A stretch of DNA of 64,000 bases from Charina bottae (Eukaryota; Chordata; Lepidosauria; Squamata; Charinaidae). The position numbers were made by a program, and so were the translations under genes. The stretch is taken from the NCBI GenBank assembly GCA_023362775.1, contig JALMGJ010000002.1, positions 57,995,914-58,059,913 of the forward strand. The letters are read 5' to 3'. The notes under the pieces are model-generated. The model was not told the origin of the DNA and made no database searches. It saw nothing but the letters and a program-made list of their open reading frames with translations. Shown here piece after piece: positions 54,989 through 64,000 of the stretch (the stretch's first letter is position 1; the number at the start of each line of letters is the position of its first letter).

Positions 54989-57982
54989 CTAAGGGGCCAG
55001 CCAACCCCAAGACTGGCTATTCCCCTCCCCTCCCCAAGCCTGATGACATAGCCAGGTCTTCAAGTTTTTCCTGAAGTCCAGGAGAGAGCGGGACGATCTT
55101 ATTTCGGGGGGAAGAATATTCCAAAGAGCAGGGGCTACTGCAGAGAAGGCATGCCTCCTAGACCCCATCAGGTGGAACTCTCTTGCTGACGGGGTTCGTA
55201 GCATGCCCTCCCTGCAGGACCGGGTGGGACGAGTTGATTGAATGGGGATGAGCCGGTCCTTCAGGTAACCTGGACCCATGCCATGTAGGGCTTTAAAGGT
55301 AATAACCAACACCTTGAATTGAATCCAGAAGGAAACTGGGACCCAATGCAGCTCACGGAGCAAAGGTGTTATGTGTGCCGAACTTGAGGCACCTAAAATG
55401 GCCCGTGCGGCCGCATTTTGAACCAGCTGAAGCTTCCGGACGCTCCTCAAGGGTAGCCCCATGTAGAGCGCATTACAATAGTCTATCTGGGAGATGACCA
55501 GGGCATGAGTGACTGTTCGAAGGGCCTCTCGCTCTAGGAAAGGGCGTAATTGGCACACAACACGAAGTTGTGCAAAGGCCCTTCTGGCCACGACTGCCAC
55601 CTGCTCCTCGAGCAGGAGTCGTGAGTCCAGGAGGACCCCAGATTATGCACCGGTTTATCTGGGGTAGTGCAACCCCATCCAGGACTAAAGATGATAAATT
55701 ACCAGAAACCGAGGATCCACAGCCACTCCGTCTTACCAGGGTTCAGCTGAAGCCTGTTGTTCCCCATCCAGACCCCTACAGCCCCCAGGCACTTGGACAG
55801 GGTAGTCACAGCGTCACTTACTTCCCCCAGGATGAAGATGTATAACTGTGTATTATCAGCATATTGATGATATCTCATCCCGTGGAGACGGATGATCTCA
55901 CCCAGTGGTTTCATGTATATGTTAAATAGGAGAGGAGAGAGCACTGAGCCCTGTGGCACCCCACAAAGGAGGGGCAATGGGCCCGATCTCTCCTCCCCTA
56001 TCAACACAGATTGGGACCGGCCCTGGAGGAAGGAGGCGAACCAGCGCAAGACTATGCCGCCCACCCCCAACTCCCTGAGCCGCTCCAAAAGGATACCATG
56101 GTCGATGGTATCGAAAGCTGCTGAGAGGTCAAGGAGAGCCAGGATGGATGCACTACCTCCATCCCGCTCCCGCCAAAGATCATCCATAAGCGCGACCAAT
56201 GCTGTTTCCGTCCCATATCCCGGCCTGAAACCTGACTGAAAGGGGTCCAGATAATCCGTTTCATCAAGAACCCTCTGGAGCTGCAACGCCACCACTTTCT
56301 CAACCATCTTCCCCATAAAGGGAAGGTGGGAGACTGGACGAAAATTGTCCAGTACAACAGGGTCCAGCAATGGTTTCTTGAGGGGGGGGGTGCACCAACG
56401 CCTTCTTGAAGGCCATCAGGAACACCCCCTCCTGCAAGGATGCATTTACCATCGACTGGACCCAGCCACACGTCCCCTCCCAAGCCGATTGCACCAGCCA
56501 GGAGAGACATGGATCTAACTCGCACGTGGTGGCATTTACAGTCCGGAGGATCCTATGCACTTCCTCGGGTTCAGCAGGATCAAACTGTTCCCAGATAACA
56601 GGGTAAGTACACTCCTCAGGCATCTCCCCAGACCATGTTCCACGCTTGGAGTCTAACTTAGAGCGAATCCAAGCGATTTTATCCTGCAGATACCTAGAAA
56701 ATTCCTCAGCACGTCCCTGCAGATGATTTTCTGAATCACCTTTCCCCAAAAGGGATCGGGTGATCCTGAACAGGACCGCTGGGTGGCATTTCGTGGATGC
56801 AATAAGAGCGGAGAAATATTGACATTTCGCCACTCTTACCACCACAAGGTAGGCCTTAACTGCGGCTCTAGCTTGTGTTCGGTCGGGTTCAGTCTTTGTC
56901 TTCCTCCAGCGGCGCTCTAGGCGTCTCTTAATCCTCTTCAAAACCCTTAACTCCTCCGTGAACCATGGGGAGTGTCGGGTTTGATAGGACAAGAGAGGCC
57001 GCACAGGCGCGATCCTGTCCAAGGCCCCAGCCGCCTCCCTATTACAGATGGCAGCAAGGACCTCCGCTGGACTGTGTAGCAGATGTCCAGGGGCAACCCC
57101 CAGCTCCCTCTGAAACCGAATTGGGTCGATCAGTCGCCGGGGGCGGACCGATCAAATAGGTCCTGCCTCCCTGCAGAGTGGGGTGGCATAAGAGAATCTC
57201 AAGGCCACCAGGGCATGATCTGACCATGACAAAGGGGAAAGATGTAACTCTCCACTCAGAGCACATTGCCACTGCTCCGACAAGAAAACTAAATCCGGTG
57301 TGAGACCACTGTCTCTAGTTGGGTCCCAAATAATCTGAGTCAGGCCCATGGCCGCCATGGTGGCCATGAACTCCTGAGCCACCTCTGAAGACCGTCCCAG
57401 GGATGGCAGGTTGAAATCCCCCAGAACCATAAGTCTGGGGAATTCCACCGCCAGCCCCAAGACAGCCTCCTGCAGCTCAGGCAGGGAGGTTGCTACGCAG
57501 CAGGGAGGCTGGTACAGCAGCAACACTCCCAACTGCTCTTGGGCACCCAATTTGAACAACAGAGTCTCACAACCGGCTACTTGTGGAGCAGTGCCTCTGA
57601 ATGCCACAAGAGACACTCGGATGACAACTGCCACCCCTCCTCCCCTGCCCTGACATCTCGGCTGGTGCCACACCCGAAACCCAGCCAGGCACATCTCTGA
57701 CAAAGCCACTCCTCCCTCTAGGCCCAGCCAGGTTTTGGTAATACATGCCAGATCGGCCCCCTCTTCCGTGATCAAGTCACTTATGAGGGGAGCCTTGTTG
57801 TTAACTGACCTGGCATTAAGCAGCAGCAGCCGGAGGTCAGGACCCCCATGAGTCTGCTGTCCAGGGCCTAGGTTCAAGTCTGGAGGGTTGGAACACACCA
57901 CATATAATAAACATCTGGGGCGTCTTCCTTGGTGATGACTCACCCTCCGGCTTCCGGCATAGCATCCCCTGCCCATCACCAC
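54989..57982 (-). pseudogene. L2 ORF2: endonuclease, RT, C-terminus (frameshifted)
   Basis: Endonuclease frame 57982-57152: LLLLNARSVNNKAP, ITKTWLG, VLGDFNLPS, LSWSDHALVAL. The usual catalytic Glu of TETWL is Lys here (codon 57734-57736). A stop near 57150 precedes the linker frame 57022-56300 (SYQTRHSPWFTEELRVLK). A nine-G run at 56382-56390 shifts the frame inside LVHPP. RT frame 56370-55699: NFRPVSHLPFMGKMVE, LLDLSAAFDTIDHGILL, CGVPQGSVLSPLLFNIYM, YHQYADNTQLYI. The second Asp of YADD is Asn (codon 55852-55854). A second shift lies between 55700 and 55620. The C-terminal frame 55600-54989 runs to the natural end WGWLAP. An inactive copy of a young family. Confidence 0.92.
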
Positions 57983-59306
57983 CTCGATAAAATGCCCCGC
58001 CCTATATCCCCCAGGGTTTCCAGCCCATTCGCCCCCAATCCTGGACCTTTAGAACCCCTGGTTTGCAATAGGGATCCCTCCATCCTCTTACCACACTCTA
58101 CATACAACCACACAACCACACAGAGATGGTGGACCACCAGTGCACCAGCTCTCGATTTCGGTGCTGGTAGGTTCCACCATCACCTACATGCTTACCATGC
58201 CCCCCTCAGTCTCTCTCACTGGACAGTAGGGGGGCATGCCATTCACTACCTCTCGCCCCCTGTCTTTCACTCAGAGGGCGAGTGCTCTATCAGATACCAT
58301 ACAAACCCAGGCTCTCTCTCTCCTCTCTCACACTTGGGAGGAGCCACTCATTCACTTTGGAGGGACCCTAAAAACTCTGCTGTAAACAGCAAATTAGAGG
58401 GGTTGAGAGTGGACAGCCAGGTCTTAATTGTGGGTCCCACGTCTGTGCTCGTTGGTCTGTTGCATCCGGGCTCACGACCAGCTGGTCTTTCTCACCTACT
58501 CGCCGCGATGGGGGCTCGTCCCGCTGGTCCCCTATATCAATCTGCTTTGCTGTGGGCTTGTCGCCCCACTGGTCCTCCGTGCTGGTCTGCTGCACCTGGA
58601 CCTTGTCACCCTCTGGTCTCCCATAATGTTCTCTCGTATTGGGGTTTATTATTCTGCTGGGCCGCTGCGCTGAGTCACTATAGCCAAGGCCCATCGTCCC
58701 GCCGGCCCGTTGCAATGGCTTGCTATATCTAGGCTCACTGCAACTGGGGCTCGTCACCCCGCCAGTCCATGTTGGGGCTCGTCACCACACTGTTACGCCC
58801 CCCCAGCTTGCCCCTTCTCCAGACTTGCCAAGGCTGGGGCTCCACTGTACCTGGGGCTCATTGCTTTGCTTATCTATCATGCTGGGGTTCGTCTGCCGCG
58901 TCTGGGTTCATTGCGTCGTTGGTCCTCCAAGCCAGTCCACCATATTGAGGGGTCGCATCGAAGGAGCTGCTACAATACCAACCACGCCTCCGAGGACCAT
59001 GCGTTCGATCCCCACGCCTCCAAATCCTTCCAGGCCTTAAGTGTTTGCCAAAGCTGTTGCGCTTGCCGAAGCCACAGTGCCCCGTCGTATTCCGCCATTT
59101 CTCTACTCCATCCAGGGAACTCCGACAAACTCCAGCAAACTCCGGCAAACTCCAGCCGACTCTCCTCAAAACCCCAAAAGGTAAATAAGTGGGGCTGGGA
59201 ATATCAGAGCTCAAGCTCTCCAAAAGCTCAAAAGGCCCTAGAATTCGCTCAGAGCGGGAGCGGGAGCAATCTGCGTCTGCTTCCGACTGCCATCTTGGAT
59301 CTCCTT
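57983..59306 (-). promoter_or_regulatory. L2 5' UTR with degenerate internal repeats
   Basis: GC-rich leader of the L2 element. 58430-58800 repeats, in degenerate form, units like 'ggggctcgtcaccccgctggtc' about 40-50 bp apart. LINE 5' UTRs carry the internal Pol II promoter, so this is its likely place; no specific factor site is claimed. Frames of 200-267 residues on both strands here lack any family signature. Confidence 0.5.
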
Positions 59307-59690
59307 CCAGATTATATTGGTACAAAGAGGTGAAAGACCTGGACTTTATTGATAGAGAACCAGAGGAATGGTGGAATAAAATCCAAGAACGTTTTAAGGA
59401 TGATTGTAAAGAGAGACTGCCAAAGACCAAGAAACAGAGAAAAGCAAACTGGATGTCAGAACAAACTCTGGAAATTGCCAAGAAGAGAAGTCAAATAAGA
59501 CAAAGGTCTCGGGAAGGAACTTAACACAGAATTTTAGAGATCTGTTAGAACAGACAAGAAGCAGTAAGGAAGACTTTGAAAATGGAAACAGGCACAGAAA
59601 ACCAAGAATAATCTTCCAAAAGATCTCTGAACTCAGAAGGAGGTTCAGACCTCAAATTGATATGCTAAAGGATACAAATGGACAGATAGT
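59307..59690 (+). pseudogene. RTE LINE piece 2: linker before the RT
   Basis: Reads RLYWYKEVKDLDFIDREPEEW, then KTKKQRKANWMSEQTLEIAKKR, then (other frames) PRIIFQKISELRRRF and MLKDTNGQI. These match the RTE region between endonuclease and RT (compare KAFLNEQ..LFKKIGDIKG..MIKDKKGRDL in the 31-33 kb Bov-B). Broken by shifts. Ends at the Penelope insertion point, with NGQI at the target duplication. Confidence 0.75.
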
Positions 59691-59729
59691 CTGTGGCTTG
59701 AATCATGTCAACTGGATTTCTATTTTCTT

Positions 59730-59776
59730 AGTGGAAACATTTCACTCCTTATCCAAGGAGCTTCTTCAGTCTGAGT
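59730..59776 (-). ncRNA. hammerhead-like motif of the inverted Penelope arm
   Basis: Minus-strand copy of the motif at 61570: CTGAAGA, stem CTCCTT..AAGGAG, then GAAATGTTT where the forward copy has GAAACGTTT. The C-to-T change weakens the short stem III. Confidence 0.45.
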
Positions 59777-60136
59777 AAAGTTAGTAAGGGAATCCTTAAA
59801 TATGTTTCTAGGATGGCTGTGTGACCTTGCACCTGGGGCTAGGTCATGGTTATTTTTGAGATGTTATTTCTAAGTCCCTTTATCATCTAAAGGAGGATCG
59901 TTAAGATTACCCTGCTGCTGTTGAGCTTGTGAAATGGTCTTAATCTTCCTAGGCACAGAAGACAAAGCAGGAAGGAAGATAGGGGAAAGGTTATGCCTGA
60001 GGCCCCCACCTCTATTCAAGGAAGGATTTTCCAAGTTGGCATGAATGGATTCCTTGACCCCTCTCTCAAACCACCTATCTTCTCTGTCTAAAATGTGAAC
60101 ATTAATGTCCTCAAATGAGTGTCCTTTTTCCTTTAG

Positions 60137-61474
60137 ATGAAGATCCTGAAACTGGATACAGATGAAACTATGGTCTCCTTTGATGTGTCCTCCCTTTTCA
60201 CCAGCATCCCCACCACTCATGCTCTATCCGCTGTCAGGAAGAGACTAGAAGAGGACAGCACCCTGGAAAGGAGAAGCCATCTCAACCCAAACCAGATCTG
60301 CCATCTTCTGGACCTGTGTCTTAACACCACTTATTTCACATACAGAGGTGACTTTTACAGACAAAAACACGGCTGTGCCATGGGTTCTCCTGTGTCACCC
60401 ATTGTGGCCAATTTATACATGGAAGAAGTGGAGAAGAAAGCACTCAACACATTCCAGGGAACGGTGCCCACCCACTGGTTTAGGTATGTGGATGACACCT
60501 GGGTCAAAATCAAGGCCCAGGAAGTACAGGCCTTCACGGACCATATAAACACTATAGATGCCAACATTAGCTTCACCAGAGAAGACACCAAGGACAACAG
60601 ACTGGCATTCCTAGACTGTGAAGTCCTCATTGGGACCGGTGGCAAGCTAGAAATAGGGATCTACAGGAAACCCACACACACAGATCAATACCTGATGTTT
60701 GACTCCCACCATCCACTGCAGCACAAACTAGGAGTCATCAGGACATTGTCACACAGAGCAGAAACCATCCCCACCTCCATGGATTCCAAAAAGAATGAAA
60801 AGCAGCATCTGAGAACAGCTCTGCAGGCCTGTGGATATCCAAATTGGGCCTTCACCAAATCTAAGTCTACCAGACCTAAAACAGCAACAGATAGGGCTGA
60901 GACTCAGAGTAAACGGAAGAACCTGGTCATTCCTTACATGGCTGGCGTGTCTGAAAAGATAAAACGGATATTTGGCAAACACCACATACCTGTATATTTC
61001 AAACCCACCAACACACTGAGACAGAGGCTTGTACACCCCAAAGATCAAACTCCAAAACACAAGGAAAGCAATGTAGTGTATGCAATCCAGTGCAGTGAGG
61101 AGTGCTCTGAACTCTACATTGGAGAAACCAAACAACCTTTGTACAGGAGGATGGCCCAACACAGGAGAAGTAACACCACAGGACCAGAGTCAGCAGTTTA
61201 TCTTCATCTAAAGGAAAAAGGACACTCATTTGAGGACATTAATGTTCACATTTTAGACAGAGAAGATAGGTGGTTTGAGAGAGGGGTCAAGGAATCCATT
61301 CATGCCAACTTGGAAAATCCTTCCTTGAATAGAGGTGGGGGCCTCAGGCATAACCTTTCCCCTATCTTCCTTCCTGCTTTGTCTTCTGTGCCTAGGAAGA
61401 TTAAGACCATTTCACAAGCTCAACAGCAGCAGGGTAATCTTAACGATCCTCCTTTAGATGATAAAGGGACTTAG
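60137..61474 (+). CDS. Penelope reverse transcriptase plus GIY-YIG endonuclease, open frame of 445 residues
   Basis: RT of the telomerase-like Penelope group: SFDVSSLFTSIPT with the first catalytic Asp (14-26), HGCAMGSPVSPIVANLYME (78-96) and the palm box YVDD (117-120). Residues ~310-345 are the GIY-YIG nuclease: NVVYAIQC (312-319), then LYIGETKQPLYRRM (326-339) with the YIG and following Arg, and a CxxEC knuckle between them (320-323). The frame is open to a natural stop. The N-terminal part of the RT (before MKILKLDTDETM) is missing, because the forward copy starts at the inversion junction near 60144. The first few residues therefore come from the junction and the Met is fortuitous. Catalytic residues of both domains look intact, but lack of the N-terminus makes it inactive as it stands. 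Confidence 0.92.
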   Translation: MKILKLDTDETMVSFDVSSLFTSIPTTHALSAVRKRLEEDSTLERRSHLNPNQICHLLDLCLNTTYFTYRGDFYRQKHGCAMGSPVSPIVANLYMEEVEKKALNTFQGTVPTHWFRYVDDTWVKIKAQEVQAFTDHINTIDANISFTREDTKDNRLAFLDCEVLIGTGGKLEIGIYRKPTHTDQYLMFDSHHPLQHKLGVIRTLSHRAETIPTSMDSKKNEKQHLRTALQACGYPNWAFTKSKSTRPKTATDRAETQSKRKNLVIPYMAGVSEKIKRIFGKHHIPVYFKPTNTLRQRLVHPKDQTPKHKESNVVYAIQCSEECSELYIGETKQPLYRRMAQHRRSNTTGPESAVYLHLKEKGHSFEDINVHILDREDRWFERGVKESIHANLENPSLNRGGGLRHNLSPIFLPALSSVPRKIKTISQAQQQQGNLNDPPLDDKGT

Positions 61475-61569
61475 AAACAAACATCTCAAAAATAACCATG
61501 ACCTAGCCCCAGGTGCAAGGTCACACAGCCATCCTAGAAACATATTTAAGGATTCCCTTACTAACTTTA

Positions 61570-61612
61570 CTCAGACTGAAGAAGCTCCTTGGATAAGGAG
61601 TGAAACGTTTCC
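61570..61612 (+). ncRNA. hammerhead-ribozyme-like motif of the Penelope element
   Basis: CTGAAGA (61576-61582), a perfect stem II CTCCTT-ggat-AAGGAG (61585-61600), then GAAAC-GTTT (61602-61610). It has the order CUGANGA, stem II, GAAA and a very short stem III (AC/GU). Two bases rather than none precede stem II, and stem I is short, so it is hammerhead-like rather than a proven active core. Confidence 0.5.
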
Positions 61613-61705
61613 ACTAAGAAAATAGAAATCCAGTTGACATGATTCAAGCCACAGACTGTTCCACCTGGATGACTGAGAACCTTCATAGACAAATGGACAG
61701 ATAGT

Positions 61706-61935
61706 TACATTAGTAAAGAAGATCAAACAGAAATGGAAGGAATATACTTTTGTATGGTAGAAATGTCAACATCCAAGATACTTTAGAAGATATTCCCTAC
61801 TTACAAGAACTTCTAGTACTAGAAGATGAAGTTAGAGCAACACTCTGATCATTACCAAGTTGGAAGGCTGCAGGAACTGATAGGCTATTTCCAGAAATGT
61901 GGCACAGAACAGAAGAAGAATCTGTAAAGTTTATT
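61706..61935 (+). pseudogene. RTE LINE piece 3: start of the RT
   Basis: Continues piece 2: VKKIKQKWKEYTFVW (compare EEIKKRWQEYTEELY of Bov-B), then, after shifts, SLPSWKAAGTDRLFPEMWHRTEEESVK (compare SITNNKASGEDSIPAELFK..). Ends where the minus L2 with its (TTTA)n tail begins. Confidence 0.75.
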
Positions 61936-61936
61936 T

Positions 61937-61967
<31 letters not shown>

Positions 61968-62947
61968 TTTTTCAAATTTATTCCCCGCCCATCTCCCATG
62001 CAAGGGACTCTGGGCGGGTTACAATAAATAAAAATTTAAAAACTATACAAAATATCTAAAAACACAAGCAAAACATAATAAAATAAAATCCAAGATGGAC
62101 TTGGGCCCGCAGAATAGACCGTGGAGCTATGGGGCCAGCCAACCCCAGGAGCCACTACCACCTCCGTCGTCCCAGGCCAGGTGGCAGAGCCAGGTCTTAA
62201 GGGCCTTCCGAAAGGCCAGGAGGGAGGGGGCCAGTCTCACCTCCGGGGGCAGGATATTCCACAAGGCGGGTGCTATCGCAGAGAAGGCACGCCTCCTGGA
62301 CCCCGCTAGATGGAATTCTCTTGTTGAGGGGGTCTGAAGCATGCCCTCTCTGCATGCATGGGTGGGGCGGGCCGATGTTATCGGGACGAGGCGGTCACTC
62401 AGGTATCCTGGCCCTATGCCATGTAGGGCTTTAAAGGTAATCACCAACACCTTGAATTGGACCCAGAAGCAAACTGGCACCCAATGCAGCTCGCGTAGCA
62501 GGGGTGTCACATGTGCCGATCTTCTGGCACTCATAACTGCTCGCGCCGCTGCATTCTGCACCAGCTGAAGCTTCCGGATACTCTTCAAGGGTAGCCCCAT
62601 GTAGAGCGCATTACAATAGTCTATACGGGAGATGACAAGGGCGTGAGTGACTGTTCAGAGGGCCTCCCGATCCAGGAAAGGGCGTAACTGTCGCACAACT
62701 CGCAGCTGTGCAAAGGCCCTCCTGGCCACGACTGCCACCTGCTCTTCGAGCAGGAGTTGCGAGTCCAGGAGGACCCCCAGATTCCGCACTGGATCCGAGT
62801 GGGGTAGTGTAGCCCCCCCAGAACCAAAGATGACAACTTCCCGGATCCAGGGGGGGCATCAATCCACAGCCACTCCGTCTTACCAGGGTTCAGTTGAAGC
62901 CTGTTGTTCCCCATCCAGACCCCCACAGCCTCCAGGCACTGAGATAA
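61936..62947 (-). mobile_element. L2 LINE, 5' truncated, inside the RTE
   Basis: Minus strand: starts in the RT C-terminal region (ALSQCLEAVGVWMGNNRLQLNP), has a frame change near 62860 and an in-frame TGA at 62655-62657, then FKVLVITFKALHGIG, REFHLAGSRRRAFSAIAPALW and the natural end WGWLAP (62127). The 3' UTR ends with the 'cccgcccatctccc' terminus and (TTTA)n at 61936-61972. The flanking RTE line continues beyond 62948. Confidence 0.93.
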
Positions 62948-63725
62948 GGCATTTATAATCAAACTATGCCAGTAAAATCTGGAGAACAACATAGTGGCCA
63001 ACATATTGAAGAGATCAGTACAAACCAATACCAAATAAAGGAGATTTAACATAATGGGCAAACTATTGTACAATACAGTATCCTTAATTACACATTAGCC
63101 AAATAATGCTTAGGATCATCCAATGCATATTAGAGCCCTACATGGAAAGGGAGATGCCAGATGTTCAAGCTGGCTTTAGAAAAGACTGAGGAACAAGAGA
63201 GATTATTGTTGATGCATGGTAGATAATTGAGAAATCCAAAGAATACTAAAAAGAAATCAACATATGCTTCATTGATTATAGGAAGTCCTTAGATTGTGTT
63301 GGCCATATCAAGCTGTGGAATGTGCTCAAACCTAGAACATCTCATTGTCCTCATGAGAAACTTATAGACAGGACAGGAAACCACATTCTGAGCAGAACAT
63401 GTTGAAAAAGCTTGGTTCCAGGTTGGCAAAGGAGTGAGACAATTCTCCATATTCTCTCATTTACTGTATTCAGCCTCTATGCTGAATATATATTGAGGGA
63501 ATCTGTACTGGAAGAAGCTGAGTATGGTTTTAAAACTGGATGAAGAAACATCAATAACTTGTGCTATGCTGTTGACTTGATTGTGATAGCTGAAATTGCA
63601 AATGATCTTCAAGCTCTAGTAATGAAAGTCAAAGAGCACAGTGGAAAAATTTGGGCTAAGCTTATATATAAAGAAAACCAAATCAATGGCAGCAGCCTTA
63701 CAAATATAATAAGTAATGAAGTAAT
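62948..63725 (+). pseudogene. RTE LINE piece 4: RT body
   Basis: Resumes the RTE RT after the L2: KIWRTT.WPTY, then MLRIIQCILEPYMEREMPDVQAGFRKD (split over frames), INICFIDYRKSLDCVGHIKLWNVLK with the first catalytic Asp, LMRNL and VGKGVRQFSIFS. Then INNLCYAVDLIVIAE follows, where YAVD replaces YADD, and LQALVMKVKEHSGK. Many stops; much older than the 31-kb Bov-B and from another RTE subfamily. Confidence 0.8.
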
Positions 63726-63729
63726 AATT

Positions 63730-64000
63730 TTCAAGAAAGTGTTAGTTTTGACCTATAAAGCCCTACATGGCTTGGGCCAATGTCATCCACTTGATTGCCT
63801 TCTTCAAATAGAATCTGTTAACTCTGTGCAATCAGCTTGGGAAGCAGTACTGTGGATCCCCTCCCTCAAGATGTAAAAAGGCCAGGGGCTCTGAGGCTGG
63901 CTTTTTCTGTGGGAGCCTCCTCATCTTGGAACACTATCTTCCCAAATGGGCCCCACTCTGTTAGCGTTTGTGGGCTTTGCGGGCCTGAGGCATCTGTCAT
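63730..64000 (+). mobile_element. L2-like C-terminal fragment, cut by window end
   Basis: FKKVLVLTYKALHGLGQCHPLDCLLQ corresponds to the L2 line FKVLVITFKALHGMGPGYLKDRL. SAWEAVLWIPSLK and a following SVGASSSWNTI-like stretch fit the later L2 lines. Diverged from the younger copies. Confidence 0.6.

Larger units (their letters stand above)
54623..59306 (-). mobile_element. near full-length L2 LINE
   Basis: On the minus strand: a 5' leader from about 59306 ('gatccaagatggcagtcgg' start) with ~1.3 kb of GC-rich repeated 5' UTR, then endonuclease, RT, C-terminus, a 3' UTR containing a CA/CATA microsatellite (54750-54920) and the L2 terminus with (TTTA)n at 54623-54650. Inserted in the RTE element. 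No ORF1-like frame that I can defend lies in the leader. Confidence 0.9.
59674..61705 (+). mobile_element. Penelope-like element with 17-bp target duplication and inverted 5' arm
   Basis: ACAAATGGACAGATAGT stands at both ends (59674-59690 and 61689-61705), giving a 1998-bp insert 59691-61688. The first ~450 bp (59691-60144) are an inverted copy of its own 3' end (61200-61654), including the last ~100 codons, stop and 3' UTR. After that comes the forward element from mid-RT to the end. Such an inverted, truncated 5' copy is typical of Penelope elements. Inserted in the RTE element. Confidence 0.93.

Noticed and set aside
57929..58732. 267-residue plus-strand frame in GC-rich DNA
   Set aside because: Antisense to the L2 5' UTR; composition-driven, Pro/His/Ser-rich, no recognised domain.
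58870..59481. 203-residue minus-strand frame over the L2 start, considered as L2 ORF1
   Set aside because: It begins in the neighbouring RTE piece and crosses the L2 boundary, so it is not a natural L2 frame. No zinc-finger, coiled-coil or esterase motif seen.

Overview
The window looks like non-coding, repeat-dense DNA of a squamate reptile (lizard or snake). I recognise no host exon, rRNA or functional tRNA gene. The squamate call rests on two complete SINEs of the Sauria type (tRNA-like head with A and B boxes, conserved body, tail shared with Bov-B). They sit beside their Bov-B/RTE partner LINEs, L2, CR1, L1-like and R4-like LINEs, and a Penelope element. All real coding sequence belongs to transposable elements. 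Only two reading frames are open over a useful length: a Bov-B reverse transcriptase (31418-33136, minus) and a Penelope RT plus GIY-YIG endonuclease (60137-61474, plus).

Layout. 1-13.4 kb is mostly old or unique AT-rich DNA. It holds L2 tails, an inverted repeat, a solo LTR with TTTTT target duplications and a complete Sauria SINE. 13.4-19.2 kb has a Sauria SINE with a Bov-B tail inserted in it, a 1.7-kb non-autonomous L1-like element with 17-bp target duplications, and a 731-bp solo LTR. 21-24.4 kb has CR1 and R4-like remnants, with a solo LTR splitting the R4 reading frame. 25-31 kb has an LTR-like block, a 78-bp tandem duplication, MIR-like relics and an 88-bp-arm inverted repeat. 31.4-33.3 kb is the Bov-B copy. 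35-40.2 kb has a second solo LTR of the 3-kb family, 5S-derived SINEs, CR1, L1, a perfect 106-bp-arm palindrome of Penelope type and a 65-bp-TIR element. 42.2-45.6 kb is a decayed APE-type LINE of another lineage. 46.5-47.3 kb is a tail-to-tail Bov-B pair. 47.66-47.94 kb is a GC-rich hAT-type MITE. 48-50.65 kb is L2.

The most structured region is 53.6-63.7 kb. There an old plus-strand RTE element has been opened by an LTR, a near-full-length minus L2, a Penelope element and a second minus L2. RTE protein homology resumes after each insert, so the order of insertion can partly be read.

The elements interact. The Sauria SINE shares its 3' end with Bov-B and would use that LINE's machinery. The L1-like element has no RT and would depend on an autonomous L1. 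The Penelope elements carry hammerhead-like motifs. Family assignments come from reading motifs and comparing copies within the window; no database search was run.
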